Source of the DNA: JAKEGN01 sp964465665
Lineage (GTDB): Bacteria; Pseudomonadota; Gammaproteobacteria; Steroidobacterales; Woeseiaceae
Direction: 5' to 3'
NCBI GenBank assembly: GCA_964465665.1
Contig: CAYXKM010000277.1
Coordinates: 1 to 7,982 of the forward strand
Length of the DNA stretch: 7,982 nucleotides
Shown here: one piece after another, positions 6,455 through 7,982 of the stretch
Layout: every line of letters starts with the position of its first letter
How positions within the stretch are numbered: position 1 is the stretch's first letter
The notes under the pieces: generated by a model
Told to the model about the DNA's origin: nothing
What the model saw: only the letters and a program-made list of their open reading frames with translations
The model's database searches: none
Translations under genes and position numbers: made by a program

Positions 6455-7368
6455 AAAGACACACAAACTGGACGAGACGCGACATAATCCGGGCCGGCGC
6501 CGCGCTGGCCGCAAGTCCGCTGACATCCTTTGCAGAGGAGAGCGCCATGCTGACGCGCCCCATTCCCGCGAGCGGCGAGAGCCTGCCGGTCATCGGCCTC
6601 GGGACCTACAGTGTCTTCGATGTCGACAGCACCCCGGACGAACTGGCGCCTCGGCGTGCCATCATCGAGCTCATGATCGATAAAGGCGCGAGCCTGATCG
6701 ATTCCTCGCCGCAGTACAACCGTGCCGAGAAAGTCGTCGGGGACATCGTTTCTCAAGGCGATTTGCGCAGCAAGCTGTTCCTCGCCACCAAAGTCTGGAC
6801 GGACGGCAAAGCGTCCGGACAACGACAAATGCAGGCCTCGGCGGATCTCATGCACGCCGGTGTCATCGACCTGATGCAGGTGCACAACCTCCGCGGTCTC
6901 CATGTGCAAATGCAGAACATCCGTGAATGGCAGGAACAGGGCAGGATCCGCTACAACGGCATCACCGAATACCGCGCCAGCGCGCTCGTTGAACTCGAGG
7001 CCGCCATGCACCAGTACCGGCCACAGTTCATCCAGATCAATTACTCGCTCGGCGAAACACAAGCCGATCGGCGTGTGTTGCCGCTGGCAATGGACTTGGG
7101 CATTGCGGTGCTGGTCAATCGGCCATTCATGCACGGCAATCTGTTCAAAGCCGTGCGAGACCGTTCATTGCCCGACTGGGCTACGCCTTTCGCAGCGAGC
7201 TGGGGTCAGTTCTTCCTGAAGTTCATCGTCAGCCATCCGGCCGTGACCGCCGCTATCCCGGCAACCACGAAACTGCACCACATGACCGACAATCTCGATG
7301 CCGGCTTCGGCGAGCTGCCGGATGCGGCGACACGCAAAAAGATGGTCGACTACCTCGCTACGGTATAA
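6451..7368 (+). CDS. Tat-exported aldo/keto reductase
   Basis: The 305-residue product has a twin-arginine signal (TRRDIIR at 8-14, then a weakly hydrophobic stretch to a likely cleavage after SFA at 28) followed by an aldo/keto reductase barrel. The catalytic tetrad is complete: D84 (SLIDSS), Y89 (PQYNRAE), K114 (FLATKVW) and H145 (DLMQVHNL). The C-terminal 'AAIPATTKLHHMTDNL' (268-283) matches the cofactor-binding end of the family. AKRs reduce carbonyls with NAD(P)H and are usually cytoplasmic; Tat export of a folded, cofactor-loaded enzyme is the known way such proteins reach the periplasm. The start overlaps the transporter's stop (ATGA), with GGAG (6440-6443) 7 nt upstream. The substrate is unknown; a long opposite-strand ORF here is a shadow. 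Confidence 0.88.
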   Translation: MKRHTNWTRRDIIRAGAALAASPLTSFAEESAMLTRPIPASGESLPVIGLGTYSVFDVDSTPDELAPRRAIIELMIDKGASLIDSSPQYNRAEKVVGDIVSQGDLRSKLFLATKVWTDGKASGQRQMQASADLMHAGVIDLMQVHNLRGLHVQMQNIREWQEQGRIRYNGITEYRASALVELEAAMHQYRPQFIQINYSLGETQADRRVLPLAMDLGIAVLVNRPFMHGNLFKAVRDRSLPDWATPFAASWGQFFLKFIVSHPAVTAAIPATTKLHHMTDNLDAGFGELPDAATRKKMVDYLATV

Positions 7369-7378
7369 AGCAAGGCGC

Positions 7379-7789
7379 GTGGAAAACACCGGTCTGGGAC
7401 GACGGCTCGGTGCTGCACTGTACGATGCGCTGCTGGTGCTTGCGCTGCTGTTTCTCGCCTCGCTGCCGTTTATTGCGGTGCGCAGCGGAGAGCCGGTGGA
7501 AGCCGGCGACCCCGTCTACCGGCTGACAATGTTCGCGGTCGCCTGGCTTTTTTACGCCGTGTTCTGGTCGCGTTACGGCAGGACGCTGGGACTGCAATCC
7601 TGGCGGCTGCGCATCGAGACGCCGGACGGACGAAAACCGACCTTCGCTGCCGCGAGCCTGCGTTTCTTTGCCGCCATTGTTTCCTGGCTGCCGCTCGGAC
7701 TCGGTTTCTGGTGGCAGTTGTGGGATCGCGAGCATCTCACCTGGCACGATCGTTGGTCCGGCACGCGCCTGCGATATTACCCGAAGTAG
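7379..7789 (+). CDS. RDD-family membrane protein
   Basis: The 136-residue protein shows the RDD pattern: GLGRRLGAALYDALL at the start of helix 1 (the R and D of the family name), then 'YGRTLGLQSWRLRI' after helix 2 and 'WHDRWSGTRL' at the end. Three hydrophobic segments lie at about 12-35, 49-65 and 90-113. RDD proteins are small inner-membrane proteins; a few have been linked to ion transport but most have no assigned function. I chose the GTG at 7379, 10 bp after the reductase stop, because the family domain begins just after it. The open frame extends upstream to an ATG at 7298, but that part lies inside the reductase gene and has no family resemblance. The ribosome binding site is weak (AAGG, 3 nt away), suggesting translational coupling to the reductase. 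Confidence 0.85.
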   Translation: MENTGLGRRLGAALYDALLVLALLFLASLPFIAVRSGEPVEAGDPVYRLTMFAVAWLFYAVFWSRYGRTLGLQSWRLRIETPDGRKPTFAAASLRFFAAIVSWLPLGLGFWWQLWDREHLTWHDRWSGTRLRYYPK

Positions 7790-7807
7790 CGTTGCGATGT
7801 CGCACGC
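7789..7807 (+). terminator. Possible hairpin at the end of the transporter/AKR/RDD operon
   Basis: Starting at the last base of the RDD stop codon, GCG-TGCG (7789-7791, 7793-7796) can pair with CGCA-CGC (7801-7807) around ATGT, with one bulged T. It has no U-run on the plus strand, so termination here is uncertain; the REP palindromes just downstream may be the effective transcript end. Confidence 0.25.
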
Positions 7808-7825
7808 AAAGTCGAAAGAATACGT

Positions 7826-7850
7826 GTAGGAGCGCGCAGTGCGCGCGACG
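7826..7850 (+). repeat. REP-like palindrome, copy A (forward)
   Basis: A 25 nt unit: GTAGGAG, a hairpin (CGCGCA-G-TGCGCG), then CGACG. The leading GTAG next to an imperfect palindrome is the hallmark of the REP family mobilised by RAYT (TnpA-REP) transposases in Pseudomonas and Stenotrophomonas. It is inverted with respect to copies B and C. Confidence 0.8.
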
Positions 7851-7883
7851 CGATGACAGGAACCGCGCCAGGTTGACGCTCCG

Positions 7884-7908
7884 CGTCGCCTGCGATGCAG
7901 GCTCCTAC
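7884..7908 (-). repeat. REP-like palindrome, copy B (inverted)
   Basis: On the minus strand this is again GTAGGAG + hairpin (CCTGC-ATC-GCAGG) + CGACG, exactly 25 nt, with the flanks conserved and both stem arms changed together relative to copy A. Copies A and B face each other across 33 nt, giving a REPIN/BIME-like inverted pair. Confidence 0.8.
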
Positions 7909-7930
7909 AGGTGCTGCAGTGATCGCTGCA

Positions 7931-7955
7931 GGTCGCCCGCAATGCGGGCTCCTAC
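7931..7955 (-). repeat. REP-like palindrome, copy C (inverted)
   Basis: On the minus strand: GTAGGAG + hairpin (CCCGC-ATT-GCGGG) + CGACC, 25 nt. It lies in the same orientation as copy B with a 47 nt period, and the AGGTGC just outside the unit is also shared by B and C, so B and C look like a tandem duplication. CTGCAG repeated at 7914-7919 and 7926-7931 forms a further small palindrome between them. Confidence 0.8.
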
Positions 7956-7982
7956 AGGTGCCAACGGATCAATTGCAGGAGT

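Noticed and set aside
6277..7134. 285-codon minus-strand open frame
   Set aside because: It is the antisense shadow of the transporter end and the aldo/keto reductase, whose catalytic tetrad fixes the true frame.
7298..7378. Upstream ATG extension of the RDD gene
   Set aside because: The 27 extra residues lie inside the reductase gene, are basic and low-complexity, and precede the family's normal N-terminus; the GTG at 7379 fits better.
7826..7955. CRISPR-like repeat spacing
   Set aside because: Only three units in mixed orientation, with unequal spacing and variable stems; the palindromes fit REP elements instead.

Overview
The window is GC-rich, densely coded DNA that looks like a chromosomal segment of a free-living gammaproteobacterium. 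The affiliation is inferred from two things. The first gene has an N-terminal membrane module of the type 'ELKRRNVFRVA..YVVASWIVLQVAD...ITPEGIKKE', which I know mainly from Steroidobacteraceae/Woeseiaceae/Xanthomonadales-like lineages. The right edge carries GTAG-headed REP palindromes of the kind common in Pseudomonas, Stenotrophomonas and relatives. No RNA gene, CRISPR array, prophage or complete insertion sequence is visible.

Layout, left to right. (1) 1-2004, minus strand: 668 codons of a membrane-anchored TolB/PD40-type beta-propeller protein whose 3' end lies outside the window. (2) 2005-2224: a short gap holding, on the plus strand, an unmistakable but isolated N-terminal piece of a short-chain dehydrogenase (SDR), apparently a gene remnant. 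(3) 2225-2614, minus: an unrecognised two-helix membrane protein. (4) 2793-3230, plus: a small DMT/YdcZ-type (DUF606) transporter with a TTG start. (5) 3299-3841, plus: an unrecognised exported protein whose ribosome binding site can fold into a hairpin. Its stop overlaps tail-to-tail with (6) 3838-4425, minus: a second unrecognised exported, cysteine-containing protein. (7) 4583-4972, minus: a MAPEG-family membrane protein with a GTG start. (8) 5144-7789, plus: a likely three-gene operon. It encodes a transporter resembling the NTP/NDP-exchange (Tlc/Npt) branch, a Tat-exported aldo/keto reductase joined by an ATGA overlap, and a small RDD-family membrane protein 10 bp further on. (9) 7790-7982: an intergenic cluster of three REP-like palindromes, one forward and two inverted, whose hairpin stems differ by compensated changes.

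Functionally this is mostly envelope biology: nearly every product is either an integral membrane protein or carries an export signal. The clearest functional unit is the 5144-7789 operon, where a multi-helix carrier, a periplasmic NAD(P)H-type oxidoreductase fold and an RDD membrane protein are made together; their shared substrate is unknown. No complete novel defence or mobile system is visible. The most interesting items are the covarying REP cluster, the SDR remnant, the SD-sequestering hairpin and the carrier/reductase/RDD operon.
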